DNA from: Morinoia aosen
Lineage: Eukaryota > Arthropoda > Malacostraca > Amphipoda > Talitridae
Direction: 5' to 3'
Length of the DNA stretch: 64,000 bases
Assembly: GCA_030386875.1 (NCBI GenBank)
Contig: CM059573.1
Coordinates: forward strand, 32,529,891 to 32,593,890
Part shown: in pieces, positions 10,888 through 22,640 of the stretch
Layout: each line of letters starts with the position of its first letter
How positions within the stretch are numbered: the stretch's first letter is position 1
Program-made: the position numbers and the translations under genes
The notes under the pieces: model-generated
What the model was told of the DNA's origin: nothing
Databases searched by the model: none
What the model saw: only the letters and a program-made list of their open reading frames with translations

Positions 10888-11770
10888 TGTTTACAATGGC
10901 TCAAGAATTCTTACACTGTCTTTGGTTATGTTCTAGCATAAAAACTCAATGAGTTCTATTATTATGCAATATTAATATAAATGAATTAAACAAACAATAT
11001 GTCCAATTTTTTGAAACAACTAAGGTCTGAATAGAAAAAATAAATAGAATAAATTGTGTTTTTTTTAAATTACATATGATTGTCAAATTTCATATGAATC
11101 AGACTACAATTATAGAAGTTTATAATTTTTAGAAAAAATATTTTTTTGTCTTCTTGTAAATTGCAGTTCAAAGTGTGGGTATGAAGTTATGCATGGAGAT
11201 TATCGAAATAAAAATGAAACCAGCATTCAATTACATGAATTGTCCATCATATCACAGTTCAGATAAAAATGTTTTCATGCCTTATTACTAACAACCCTAA
11301 TTTTCAACATTCAAAAGAATGAAAGTCAGTGAGTTTCTATGCTACGAAAAAAAACAAAGACAGTTTTAGAATCCTTGGAACATTTCGAAAAAATTATGAT
11401 TTTTTCTTCCCAATTGTACAAATACTTTTTTTATCAAGCTCAAAACACAAAATTATTGTATATGCTAGTTAGTGATCGAATTTCGCAAAAAAAAATGTCA
11501 AGTGGATAATTGGAAATTATATTGTTGTTTGCTATGCTTCAAGGATTCTAAAACTGTCTTTGGTTTTGTTTTAGCATAAAAACTCAATGACTTCTATTTT
11601 TTTAAACTATTAACAAAAAAGTACCAACAAACTAATATATGATTTTTCTCAAAAAATAAGGCTTAAATCGAAAAAGTAACACAAGTAAAATATATTTATT
11701 TTCAACGTATACATATAGTGGATAATTTCTAACGAATCAGATCAAAATTTAAAAATCGCTGGGGTCATAA
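10888..11770. repeat. Repeat module in +, -, + arrangement
   Basis: A ~70-bp block around CAAGGATTCTAAAACTGTCT plus TAGCATAAAAACTCAATGA occurs at 10888-10961 (+), 11321-11392 (reverse complement) and 11524-11600 (+). The two plus copies stay alignable for about 200 bp more, through a CATATGATTGTCAAATTTC / CATATAGTGGATAATTTC region. This suggests a ~1-kb non-autonomous element with internal direct and inverted repeats. No transposase and no clear terminal repeats were found. A GC-rich stretch at 10660-10820 with a CCCCCCAAGGGGG palindrome may be its left end. Confidence 0.5.
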
Positions 11771-12669
11771 GTTCAAAATGAATACTATAAAGACCTTATT
11801 GAATCGAGCCCATAACAATTGCTCGAACTATATAGACTTACACAGTGATCTTACCAAAATAAAAACATTGTCAGAAGGGGTTTCCTTCAACTATAGTTCA
11901 CGTTCAAATTAAAAAAATAATGGCAATACAAGATTCATTGGCTAGTACTCTTCAAGAGGCAATGAAACGTCTTTATTGTGTGTTCCCGTAATTTGAAAAT
12001 TATACTGAGAAGATGTAAAGATATTTGAAGACCCTGTACAAACGCCATTTTCTTGCCGTGAAACTATGTATCATAGCCGTCAGTTCTGTGAAAGTTGGAT
12101 CATTTTTTTCGCTACGAAGACGTGTTTCCGAAACGAATACTGGCATTCCTTGTTTATAAGTTTAGTTGTGTACAGTGTTCATCAGGCTAAGTCGGCATGA
12201 TGACTCTGCCATCCTAATGTATATTAGGATTGTCCAGCACCGTACATTGGATGTACATCCCGAACACTTCACACTCGAGTTTGCGAGCATTCTGGTTGGA
12301 GCTTTAGAACAGGGTCTATTTTGTCAAAGCCCCCTTTTCTGACGTTCGAGAGCGTTGTGATGAGTGCGATAGTGCAATTTCCATCAATCAATATTCGATC
12401 TTGACAAAACCACAGTTTTATACAGATATGAGCATTTTAAAGTCCTTGAATATTTTTAAACTTAAAGCCGGGTTTGAACAACACACTTAGTCCATTTCCT
12501 TTAGCCAAAGTAAATAGATAATCGTCATTACCTTAATTTTATAGCTTGTTTTTAGATTTGTCATTCTAAAAGAGTCTATTTGTACGTTTTATCTAGTACT
12601 TTTCATTCTTACCAGTACTTTCACCTAGTACTTATCAGAATTCAGATGATGGCCTATGGCCGGAACTTT
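11771..12669. other. AT-rich flank of the Gypsy element
   Basis: No gene recognised. Short inverted word near 12215-12265 (CCTAATGTATATTAGG). Bases 12620-12669 abut the left LTR. Confidence 0.4.
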
Positions 12670-12872
12670 TGAAACGCCCAAGCATAGGGAAACGTAGACG
12701 GAGAGCTGAGTAGTTTACTGGAACGTCGTGGGGAGTACTGACAGAATGCGCCGGTCAAAGGCCCGCACCAATATTTATAAAAGGACAATTTCTGATTCAG
12801 CATGCGTGTTGCGGACACCCGCATTGAGGCAATGTACTGAGCACACACATACGAACATATTGATCACACACA
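12670..12872 (-). repeat. 3' LTR of the Gypsy element
   Basis: 203 bp, beginning TGAAACGCCC and ending ACACACA on the plus strand. It matches the right LTR through GGGAAACGTAGACG, ACTGGAACGTCGTGGGGAGT, ATGCGCCGGTCAAAGGC and CACACACATACGAACATAT. On the element strand it carries TATAAATATT, with a TCAGTACT arthropod-type initiator about 35 bp downstream. Confidence 0.88.
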
Positions 12873-12885
12873 TCTCCCCCCAACC
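12873..12885 (-). other. Polypurine tract
   Basis: On the element strand the sequence TTGGGGGGAGA sits immediately before the LTR start TGTGTGTG. This is the expected place and composition for the plus-strand primer. Confidence 0.75.
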
Positions 12886-13861
12886 AACGGATGAGCGCAA
12901 CCGTCAAAAAAAACTTCCCTATCACGATATCAAAATTAAAAAAATCAAGTTAAGATCGAAATCAAACACCAAAACAGCAAGTGAAAACCAAACAGCTCAT
13001 AAACGCCAAAACCAATATAATACTTGCGAAGCAAATACAGCTATAAATATCGAAAAGTAAAACAAGCATCAAGCTAATAGGATAAGAAGGAACGCAAGCA
13101 TAAATAGGTACACGCCCTTCTTCATCAAAGCAAACCTCAAACTAGCTACTACGCAACATACGTATTAAATTCAAAAAAGAATAAAAAACACACAAGCTCG
13201 CATAATGTCTAAAAATTATTGGTTTAAAAATAACCAACACCAATACTAATTTTTACGTATCGCCATAAAAAGAACACTGATTCACAAAAGAACGCAATTG
13301 GTAAAAGGCTAACTTAAATTTTTTCTCTTTCCTCAAACTGCACTGCGTAATGAAAACAAAGGAAACATGAAATACTACTGCGTAAATTAAAAAGTTCGAA
13401 TTTTAAAGAGTTATAGCACTAGAAACAGTTTTCAAAACTTATTGCAAAGATTAATACGCAAGAAAAGAATCCAATACCCTAATAATACAGTCGATTCAAA
13501 TTACGCTAATTCTCATTAACATTAAAACGACTTTTGATTAATAGAAACAAACAAAAATACATCATAAACGCATTTATTAACATTGAAAAACGCAAAATGA
13601 AATTCAAATCAAACTTAAGTCATAAAAATAAATTTACCACATCACATACCAACTTTGCAAAACCTTGTGCATGAAAATAAAAGGAAATTTCAAATAATTC
13701 CAAAATAAGCGTTAACAATAAAAATAATAATTAAACGCAATTAAGTCAAATCCAATAAATAAATTTAACACATTTACAAGTGTTAACACCATCGTTTTCT
13801 CTAAACATGTTTGCACTCGCTCGATCGCATTGTGAGCGTAAAACACATACAACGTTAGCAT

Positions 13862-13951
13862 GATTAAATAGTGATTACACAGCGAGAAATAGATTAAATA
13901 GTGATTATATAGGGTGAAATAAATTAAATCGTGATTATATAGGGAGCACTT
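13862..13951. repeat. 30-bp tandem repeat, three copies, in the Gypsy 3' region
   Basis: The unit GATTAAATAGTGATTATATA plus GGGTGAAATA is repeated three times with a few substitutions. It lies in the AT-rich noncoding part (12886-14094) between the last ORF and the 3' LTR. Confidence 0.8.
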
Positions 13952-14094
13952 CCGAACTACACCTCGGTCGCCAGACTTTTCAAAGCTGGTTTCGACCGTT
14001 CAGCACCATTCACGAAAACTCGAACACCTCCCACAACGACAATGTGAAAACTTTGGGCGACACCGCAAAATTTACACCTGCGGCACGCCCATCT

Positions 14095-14379
14095 TCATTG
14101 TTCAAGATGCGGTGAACGTAACTGTTGGCGACGGAGAATAAAGTCCTCCGAACGGACTCTGTTCGTCATCACATTCATTTCATTACGGATGAAATATACG
14201 ACAACTCCAAGTGCCAGTACAATTAGCACGAGGAAAATCATAGCCACGTCCGTAACCCTATCCGGGAGCAGATCAACTTGCTGATTAGCTTTGTTCAAAT
14301 CCCTCGAAATTTGTCCTTGGTGTTCTGCCAAGACATTCGTGAGGGCCTCCACACTCACGGAGCTGACCTTGCTCCCCAT
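14095..14379 (-). CDS. Small membrane protein of the Gypsy element, putatively myristoylated
   Basis: An intact 94-residue ORF with an ATG start lies downstream of integrase, in the position of an env or accessory ORF. The N-terminus MGSKVSS fits the N-myristoylation pattern (Gly2, Ser6). A heptad-like polar stretch (residues ~10-42) is followed by one strong membrane segment (about 45-64, AMIFLVLIVLALGVVVYFI) and a basic C-terminal tail. There is no signal peptide, furin site or fusion peptide, so it is not a classical envelope. It is the only undamaged ORF in an element whose gag and pol are broken, although it is short. Function unknown; it could target particles to membranes. Confidence 0.55.
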   Translation of the reverse strand: MGSKVSSVSVEALTNVLAEHQGQISRDLNKANQQVDLLPDRVTDVAMIFLVLIVLALGVVVYFIRNEMNVMTNRVRSEDFILRRQQLRSPHLEQ

Positions 14380-14879
14380 AGCGGTTGAGAACTGCTATGA
14401 GTTACGGTCAAGGCCAGCAGACGTACTCGATTACTCGGGCACGCAAATTGCTGTGTCAGCTCCCACTCGTGTCCTTGCTCTGCGAAGGGAACGAGACAGG
14501 CCGATTAGCATGACCCAAAAAAACAACATCAAACAAAAATCCTAGCTTCGAGCAGATAATGAAACGCTGAGTAAACAGTAAATATACGCTGAGTGAGCGC
14601 TGGGTAAGCAATAAATATTTCGGCGTCAGCAGTCTTGCTGCACCGCTTGCAAATTCTGACTCTGCATCAGCGATGAGCGCACAATGAACCTCGCAAGCTG
14701 AGTGCTGCTTACCACTACCTTATTTCAAATGAAGCTGGGGTACAAAGCAAGAAAAATGAATAGTTAAAATATATTCATAAACATTGAATACATTTTTAAA
14801 TTAAACTAGTCGCATATAAAACGTAAAAATAAATAGTTGCATCACGACGCAAACATTCATAGACCCTGTTTTTAAAACT

Positions 14880-17645
14880 TTAGGTCATTTTACGTAAGGG
14901 GAGCACATGGTTCTTGTTGCTTTTATACATTTTGTTTCCAATTTTCAATTCCACATAGTGTCTGTTAACTTTAGTTACAATCGCAGCCCCTAACCAAGCT
15001 AATTCTAATTTGTTTTTCTTCAGATGGTTTCTGAATAGGACACGATCTCCTACGGCGAAATTTTTATCCTTACGTCGAATGTTATGGTACATCGTTCGTT
15101 CAGCTCTATTGTTGACAATTACGGACCTAACATTTTCAACAATACGAGCCACCTCTTTAGCTCTAAATTTTACCCGATCAACGTCGGTATTATAACTGTA
15201 AATAGCTTCAAAATTTCGCGCTTGTTAATTTGGACAAGTATCTCTATTGAAGATAATATAACTGGGTGTATCACCCAACGTCGAATTCAATGAATTATTG
15301 ATGGCGTTTTCCACCATTTCTAAGCACTGGTCCCACTCACTGTGTACCTGGGAATTTACGTACAATTTAAGTAGGTTAGTGATTTTCCTATTATTTATTT
15401 TTACAATTGCGTTAGCATGAGGACTCCATGGGAGAACTTCCGTCATTGCACTGGCATGAATTTTAGCAAAATGTTTTACTGCCAATGACTTGAACTCAAG
15501 CGCTTGATCCGACAATAAAGTTTTAGGATAGCCAAACGTACTGAAACAGCTGTTTAGGCATGAAATAACCGTATTTGCCAACCGATTTGAGGTAGCGTAC
15601 AGTTTGCAATATCTAGAGAACAAACCGATGATCACTAAGATATACTAATTCTCTTTATCCTTCAAAGGAAGTGGTCCAAGGAAGTCCGTTGACACAATTT
15701 CAAATGGCTGTTTTGCTATAGGAGCGTCTAGGATCTTAATTGGCACGGTAGTATTTGCCTTCAGAATCTTACATACTTCGCACATACTAACAAATTTCCT
15801 TATTATTGTTTTTTCTAGTAAATGAAAATATCTAAGTTTAAACTTGAAAAAGGTATGTAAAGCATCAGTATGATACAAAGATTGGATACCGAGCACTGCT
15901 CTATTCATCAGCGACGTCGGCAGAATTGAAGTTAAAATAGTACTAGATCTCGAATCAATCTGTCTACGTCTGTAAAGCGCGTCGTTTAAAATCAAATAAT
16001 TTTGCAAATTGTGAATCGTAGACTTATAACAATTTAGTAAAGCGTCCCTAACCTCGGAACGAAAAGGGTCCTTATCTTGTTCAGCCCAAAATTCTTCAAG
16101 TCCCCAAAAAACTTCTGACAACTTTGGAATATATTCTGTCAGTCTCAGTACGGCCGACTTTGGCGACGCCCTGTCTGCTTGCGTCAGCGCATCGCCAGAG
16201 GCCGTTGCACCATGCCTGGTAGTCACAGCACACACCTCTGCCTCTCCGAGTTTAGAACAATCATCTAGGTCAGATGCAGTCAATTGCTCAGGTAATCTAC
16301 TCAAACAATCGGCAACAATATTTTGTTTACCGGGGTAATACTTTACAATGGACTCAAAAGAATGTACTGTTAGACACCAACGCGCCATGGTCGAATCGTC
16401 AGGAAGTCTTTTCTGGAATAACGGACGCAAAGGCTTATGATCCGTGTACAGATATATTGGATATCCTAAAATTAAATATCTAAACGCTTTAAAAGCACAA
16501 ACAGTTGTCATATATTCCTTTTTAGTAGTAATATAACGCTTTTGCGTGGAATTCAAACTCTTACTGAAGTACGCTATTGGATGCATAGGTTAATTCGCAT
16601 CGTTTCCGTGCTGTAAAAGCATTGCTCCTATTCCAAAATTAGAAGCATCTGTAAACCCATGGAATGGCTTAGTGAAATCCGGATGTAGTAAAACGGTATG
16701 CGTTGCCAAAGCAGATTTAATATGCTCAAAAGCTTCCTGGTATTTAGCCTCCCATACAAACTCAATATTCTTTCGTAATAACTGATAAAGCGGGTTCGAA
16801 ATCGAACCAAACATAGGGATATGGCTTCTAAAATAGTTCGCTACACCTAAATAACTCTGCAATTCCTTCACGTGTCGTGGAACAGGGAAATTTTTAAGCT
16901 TTTGCGATTCCTTACAGCGTATGCCGTCGACTGATACAACTTGACCAAGATATTCTATAGAACTTTTTAAGAATTGGCATTTCTCAAGCTTCAGGGATAG
17001 ATTGCCTACACGTAATTTCTCAAAGACACTTTTTAAATCTTTCAGATGTTGGTTCATGGATTTAGAGAAAACTAATATATCATCGAGAAACACAAAACAG
17101 AGTTTCCCGATGATATTTGCAAGAACGGAAAATATTACGCGCTGCTAAACGTTGGGACTCGAGGTAAGCCCAAATGGCAACCTCTAAAATTGGAACTTCT
17201 CATAACCGATACTAAAAGCAGTATATTTACGGCTACTTTCTTCCAATTTGACCTAGTGGGAAGCCGATCTCAAGTCCAAGCTTGAGAAAACGCTATTTCC
17301 ACCGAGGGTATAAAGGGTCTCATCTATCCTAGGTATCGGATAGGATTCCTTCAGAACAATCTTGTTTAACGCTTTGAAGTCAATCACTTGACGTATCTCG
17401 CCCGACTTCTTTTTTACAATAATCACTGGAAAATAATATTCTGACATGGAAGGTTCAATAATACCTTGATAAAGCATCTGTTTATTTGCCTGCACCAAAT
17501 CCTCTCGATATTTATGCGGAATTCTGTACGGTGCCAAGTTTAGTACTGGCGCATCTGCATTTACTACGATTTTGTATCTCATTACATTAGTAATGCCAAT
17601 TGATTCGCCTTCCAACGTAATAACGTCACGGTATTCATTTGGCAA
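14880..17645 (-). pseudogene. Gypsy pol: reverse transcriptase, RNase H and integrase
   Basis: All segments (17645-17253, 17093-16590, 16586-15645, 15635-15225, 15152-14880) are in the same frame. They are interrupted only by stops: TAG at 17253-17255, 17184-17186, 17145-17147 and 15645-15647, and TAA at 16590-16592 and 15225-15227. RT shows SSLDLRSA (first Asp) and VFLDDILVF. RNase H shows FTDASN, the KEY glutamate and YTDHKPL. Integrase shows an HHCC zinc finger ending CEVCK, STDFLGPL and LLSDQALEF. At the DD35E glutamate position, 35 residues after the second Asp, the residue is lysine (SPHANAIVK). The 14880-15152 part is the integrase C-terminal domain (FAVGDRVLFRN). The enzyme would be inactive. 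Confidence 0.88.
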
Positions 17646-17698
17646 ATTGATCAGTAAGGGTTTTTATTCATTTTCTTCGCAATCTACGTCTTAACTCG

Positions 17699-17992
17699 TT
17701 AACGGGCGTCGTTTGCCCCTAGATGCATCTGTACATCCTTATCCTGTACATTAAATCCTAGTTCATTAACCCGAGTACAATAACAGCAGTGCCTCGTCTG
17801 ATCAGCCCCCAACACAAGTTCATTCCCAGTGATGGTATTGAAACTTCCACCATAACACCTGTCGACCTTGGTTGGATCAGCCAGTTCGTTGATCTCACAT
17901 AAATTGGCCTCTCCCACGGCTTTTTGCGAAGTAGTCATGTATATCTCTTGTTCTACGTCAAGATCGTCTACTGCCTCTATATCACTTAGCAT
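17699..17992 (-). pseudogene. Gypsy polyprotein fragment between protease and RT
   Basis: An acidic 97-residue frame, offset from both the protease frame and the RT frame. It contains a CCYC cysteine cluster. No domain was recognised. It is most likely the linker between protease and RT, displaced by frameshifts. Confidence 0.45.
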
Positions 17993-18003
17993 GCTATTTT
18001 CAC

Positions 18004-18984
18004 TTAGATAACCTCTTCTTCAGAGACGTTTAATAGCAACACGGGTACAAAGCCCTCCGATTCTATTTTCACCAAAGATTCGGCCACATAGATGCCATTA
18101 CTCAAAACTTTTTTCCTCATTAAATATTTTCCAGGTCTCGCCTTCCGCAAATAGCTATTTATGACCCTTAAAGAGTTACTCGGTATTTCCACTGCTCCGC
18201 AGTGCACAACAAATGGTCGGCTTACCATTCTTTTCTCTTTCTTCCTCAGACTCTCTCTCTGCTGCTCAGCAGATTTTTTTATCTCCAGGCCTTCTTGCCT
18301 CTCGCTATTTTCTAGGCTGCTTTTTTCTCTCTGGTTCTGCCAATATTTCTTTTTTCGCATGCTCTGAGCAACCACGTCTGCCATAAGACAATCTGTCTTA
18401 CTTACGGTATTCAGGAATACTTCTCTCTTACTTTGCTCGTGCATCCCATGCACGTCGTGAAAGGGCACTTTCACTCCGTCATGAATAATGAAACCTTCTT
18501 TAGAATCTAGGACTGCGTCCTGCAGCACATCCCTTCTTAGGATAAAATCATAATTAAATTTACCATCTTTTAAAATCAAAGCGCTAGTATCTATTTTTTT
18601 ATTATTAGGCAGGGTGATACATAGGTCAACCTCCCCCGTGACTTGGCTTTTTGAATTTATACTCCTTACTCGCAAATTACTAAGCTGAATTTGCTCGTTC
18701 AGGCTCTTAATATTCCGGAAACTAATTAGGCATTTAACACTGCCACTGTCAATTAAAGCACTCAGAAATTTGTTATTGTTTTTAAATATAATCGTAGGCT
18801 TTTTCGATCTGCCCAGTGAGAACAATCCATCGGCTTCCTGTCTCAACCGTCCTGCTGATATAATTGTGGCTGCTAAACAAACCTCTGCTGGTTGTTCTGA
18901 TCTTGCACCCTCATTTAGTTCCTGTTCTTTCAAAATTTGAAACTTGTTCCTACACTTGAATAGCGGATCGACAACCTCGGTCAA
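18004..18984 (-). pseudogene. Gypsy aspartic protease region
   Basis: A 326-residue frame. Residues ~70-165 look like a retropepsin: the ALIDSGS active-site motif (catalytic D in DSG), a beta-strand-rich middle, and a FDYDFILR-like late block (FNYDFILRRDVLQ) where IILGxDFL is expected. The C-terminal part is highly charged, with runs of K, R, E and S. It sits between the gag zinc knuckles and RT, as in other Ty3/Gypsy elements. There is no ATG at the start, so it would be expressed as part of a gag-pol fusion. Confidence 0.7.
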
Positions 18985-19119
18985 CTTAGTTACTTAACGA
19001 GAGCTGTGGACCGACCCTCGGTCACTGTCAAATACTCCCCCTCAACTTCACACCTCTCAACCGATTTTACTCTAAAAAATCATTACTTCCAGGAACTTCA
19101 GCGTAATGCGCCTCGCTGC

Positions 19120-20447
19120 TACTTCGTCCACGACCACGTGAATTACACTCACGAGCAAAATGACCGAACTGTCTACATCTATAGCAGGATCTGCCCTGGA
19201 GACCTGGTTTGCCCTGACCTCCTCGTCTACGACAAGCAGCTTCTAGATGACCTGGACTATTGCAGAGTGAACATTAGGTATTTTGACTCGCATGTTGCCT
19301 CGAATTAACAGGTTGCCTCGAATTCTCTACGACAGCCTAATTACACTCCAGAGTTCCTAGATTTCTGTCGCCTACATAGGCACAAGGACCAGGTCTGAAA
19401 AATTGTCGGCGACTGCGCCCCTGAAAACGCTGATAAGTATGAGGAGAAGCATAAAAACTACGTACGACGCTTCACAAGCGTCGCTTCCTGCCGCGTCCAC
19501 GAAATGTCTCTCTATGCAATAACTGCGAACTGACCTTTGTTTCCGCCATTATTGGCCTGCTGTCCGGATGATTACGGACCGCCGATACTAACCTAACCGA
19601 GCTAATAGCTCTTCCGAGGTTAAGAATGGTCGCGAGAAAATTTTTTTGGAGAAGTTTTCGTCTAAAAGGGGAGCTTAAATTGATGTTGCTAAGCTGTACA
19701 CGATCAAATCTCCCGCAAATTTTGTTACCTCATTGGGACCCGTACTCGCTACGACAAAGGGATGCCTTTGAAAAGCAACCTTCGAGCTTGTTAGAATGTG
19801 CTCGCTCAATTTTCTTATCTTGGCTAGGGCTATTACCAGCTGAGCTGCTAGGCTATAATTCCTCAATAATTTTAACTGATTTAAATCGCAAGCAAGAGCA
19901 TGTATGGACTTTTCGCCTTTGGATATATATCGTTCAGTATACTCACTACCTCCTCAAACGAGTAGTTTAAATCCTGATTGACTAATTTAGTTACTACTGA
20001 ATTGAAATCTCCGACTTGCTTGTGAGCACTACGTACCAACAACTCCTTTTCAGCATCATCTGAATTTACATCGGGAAGCATGCTGAGATAAGCACGTAGA
20101 TTTGGAGCGTGAGTACGAAATGTTTTCGTCTCACAAAAGTCTGGATCTTCCCTTCGCTTTCTACCGCGGAACAACGGCAGTTCAGCATTCGACAGTAATG
20201 TACTGCCTCGCGCTAGCGTTGTTGGTACGGAGTTACTCGTAGTTGTCATTGTGTTTACACTGGGTGTACTGAACGTTACTGTTTGCTTAGTCATTACGCT
20301 AGGACCAGCGGTCGACAAATCCGTCATCTTTGACGTCCTATTGCTTTGAACACTCGGGTTGTTAAAACACGGCACCGACACACAACCCCGACTAGTTTTA
20401 ATTGCTACTGCACGAATCTTCTCCTCCTCTGAATCCGACGAGGACAT
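19120..20447 (-). pseudogene. Gypsy gag with two CCHC zinc knuckles
   Basis: It starts at an ATG at 20447 (MSSSDSEEE, an acidic Ser-rich N-terminus). The first 188 residues are open to a stop at 19881. The remainder of gag is in other frames, so it is frameshifted. Nucleocapsid is recognisable from two CX2CX4HX4C knuckles: 19232-19273 (C-S-L-C-N-S-P-G-H) and 19145-19186 (C-Y-R-C-R-Q-F-G-H), separated by a G/R-rich spacer and followed by an RGRGR stretch. Gag packages the RNA into cytoplasmic particles. Confidence 0.75.
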
Positions 20448-21481
20448 TAATTAAACACTACCAAAACTAGGGAGAACACCACCAAATTAATTATTTATCA
20501 CGCCTAAAACGATAGTACTGCGTCAGAATCAGTATAAAAATAGACGACTCAAAGTAATATACGAAATCTATCCAATAACGTCTTCGCCATAATAATGAAC
20601 AATGTAGTTCAACACTACGCTCAAATAAATCTCTTTAAATCGAATAATTTAAATCAACCATCATGACCAAGTTCAAGTTGCATATGTTAATTATTCCTGA
20701 GATTAGCTCTGACAATTAATCAATCACCGTAATTAAAGTACAAGGCCGTCCTTCCAATACAACAACCTCACTGCAAAAAACCGCTACTGCAAAAATACCA
20801 AACGTCAAAATATGCCTACTCAACTCTGAGTCGCAGGGATGTCTCTGAGCTGGCTTTGCTGGTGCTGCTTGCTGGTTGTGCTTTTGCCTGAAGACTGATG
20901 TTGCTGTGCACTTTGACGTGATCTGTTTATGCTTAAATTATTTATATATTAAATTCTCCCTTAATAATATAATACAACATAATGATATTCTCATAGTCCA
21001 AAACAACTAATACACGAACGTCACTCTCCCAAAATGTTGTTGCACCAGCACTTCACAAAATAATCCGCGTGCTAGCACTGTTATTGCTGATTTCTATGAA
21101 AGTTCATGCAGATAACGATGTTGAACAAATCTTCTTCTTTACACAAGGACAACTGCACCTTATACCCTTCAGTGAGAGGCACATAAAGTTCTACGTGGTA
21201 CGGTGTCCGGAGCTGTTCTTCAGAGACTCGACGAGTTACGAAACGAAACACGTTGGGGTATGTCTCTCTTATTTCTCGGCCGGTGATCCTCCCTTTATCC
21301 AAACTCTTCTGCAAATACACTCAGGAAATCACAGCTGGGAACTTCTTCGAGTCTTCTTGATCCTCTAGCGAAAATATTCTACACTCTCTTCAAGCACGAA
21401 GAAAAGTATCTCGCGTTGTCACAAAACGCAATTTCTTCTAACGCAAACTTCCGTGGAATTCGAACACAGACTGGCCACCAA
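20448..21481 (-). other. Gypsy 5' leader with primer-binding-site candidate
   Basis: About 1 kb between the right (5') LTR and the gag ATG. On the element strand the LTR ends in CA, is followed by one T, and then TGGTGGCCAGTCTGTGTTCG (21461-21480), which starts with the TGG expected for pairing to a tRNA CCA end. The tRNA was not identified. A 79-residue open frame at 21081-21320 in the leader has no recognisable domain. Confidence 0.6.
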
Positions 21482-21688
21482 TGTAACGCCCAAGGATAGG
21501 GAAACGTAGACGCAGAGCTGTGTAGTTTACTGGAACGTCGTGGGGAGTACTGACAAAATGCGCCGGTCAAAGGCCTGCACCAATATTTATATAAAGACAA
21601 TAAACATTACTGTTTCAGCATGCGCATTGCGGACACCCGCATTGAGGGCAACGTACTGAGCACACACATACGAACATATGACCACACA
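21482..21688 (-). repeat. 5' LTR of the Gypsy element
   Basis: 207 bp, TGTAACGCCC to CCACACA on the plus strand, roughly 88-90% alike the left LTR by eye. On the element strand a TATATAAATATT box lies upstream of TTTGTCAGTACT, a plausible start of transcription. Confidence 0.88.
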
Positions 21689-22385
21689 TTGGTTTTATTC
21701 TAATTTGTACTTTAAATGATGAAATGATTAAAGTAGCTTATCTTGCATTTTCATTTGTATAACATCCTTAATTAATAATAACACACTGGTATCGTAATAC
21801 CCATGTAAAATGTTTAAAAAAAATTAACCGATAAGAATAAAAATTATGAGTTCCTTTCGTTGAGTAATCTGATTTTGACGGTGCATTTAAATATAATTAA
21901 TTGAGAGAACACAATACTCGTAACGCTTAGTTGGAAAATGCATTCGTTTGTGCGCACTGATATTGAAATAAAAGCGAAAATTGAATTCAAATACCGTAAC
22001 TTAGAGATCCTTAATTGGTATTCATACATGGTTGTCGTAATACCCGTGTTAATTGTGTAAACAAATGATTCGGAACTTTGGTTACTATTCAAAAAAATAT
22101 TTTTTTTACCCCTGTTAATTGTCAAAACATGATTCGGAGAAAAGCACAAAAAATGCGTTCCGCTTCTTTGCGGTGGTCGAATTTTGGTAACGCATTTAGT
22201 ACAAGTGACTAAGAAAGCCTGATCCGTGTGATGAATTGCTGAAAACCCTCTCGTAAGTGCGTACTTATTATATTGAAATATGAGAATACGAACATAAGAA
22301 CTGGTGATACGAGCATGAGGAATTAATGTCAAAATTAAAATGGACAGATCCCAGTCAGAAATGCTAGTGCGGATCGGCATCGATT
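21689..22385 (-). repeat. Repeat family A, minus-strand copy beside the Gypsy LTR
   Basis: The reverse complement aligns to 7545-7760 and 9060-9480. Landmarks are ATAAGAACTGGTGATACGAG, GTGATGAATTGCTGAAAACC and GGTATTCATACATGGTTGTC. The Gypsy element may have inserted into or beside this family A copy. The 178-residue minus frame here is repeat DNA without a domain and is not called. Confidence 0.55.
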
Positions 22386-22640
22386 ATCTGGGGACAGTAC
22401 ATCTTTTTTAGGATCAGTGCGGGACCCAGTTCGGGATGAAATTTTTCTTCACCGGTCACTGCAGATCAATGCAGAAAATTCTGGACAGAAATGTCTGCAG
22501 TGATCTTAACAGAAAAATCGGCACTGCTCATCAATAATTACAATGAGAGGTACTTGTTTTTAAACCAGTGTACATTATGAAACCAAAATTTGATTTCAAA
22601 TCGAACATGTAACTTTCAAGTTAATTAAAGTAGGGATCTC
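22386..22640. other. Degenerate CACTGCAGATC-type repeat
   Basis: Words such as CACTGCAGATCAATGCAG and GTCTGCAGTGATCTTAAC recur. They resemble the degenerate array at 31150-31450, which also adjoins a family A copy. No gene. Confidence 0.35.

Larger units (their letters stand above)
12670..21688 (-). mobile_element. Ty3/Gypsy LTR retrotransposon, full length but inactive
   Basis: Two LTRs (12670-12872 and 21482-21688) flank gag, protease, RT, RNase H, integrase and a short 3' ORF, all on the minus strand. The domain order PR-RT-RH-IN defines Ty3/Gypsy. A polypurine tract lies next to the left (3') LTR and a TGG-starting primer-binding-site candidate lies next to the right (5') LTR. The LTRs are visibly diverged, with substitutions and small indels, so the insertion is not young. 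No target-site duplication is evident: the left flank ends AACTTT and the right begins TTGGTT. This suggests decay or recombination between copies. Confidence 0.9.

Noticed and set aside
19626..19970. 114-residue plus-strand frame
   Set aside because: Antisense to Gypsy gag; no domain. The plus frame at 19006-19308 is likewise the shadow of the zinc-knuckle region.
21844..22380. 178-residue minus-strand frame resembling the frame at 33306-33533
   Set aside because: The likeness exists at DNA level across noncoding parts too (repeat family A), with stops and no domain, so it is repeat similarity, not a gene family.
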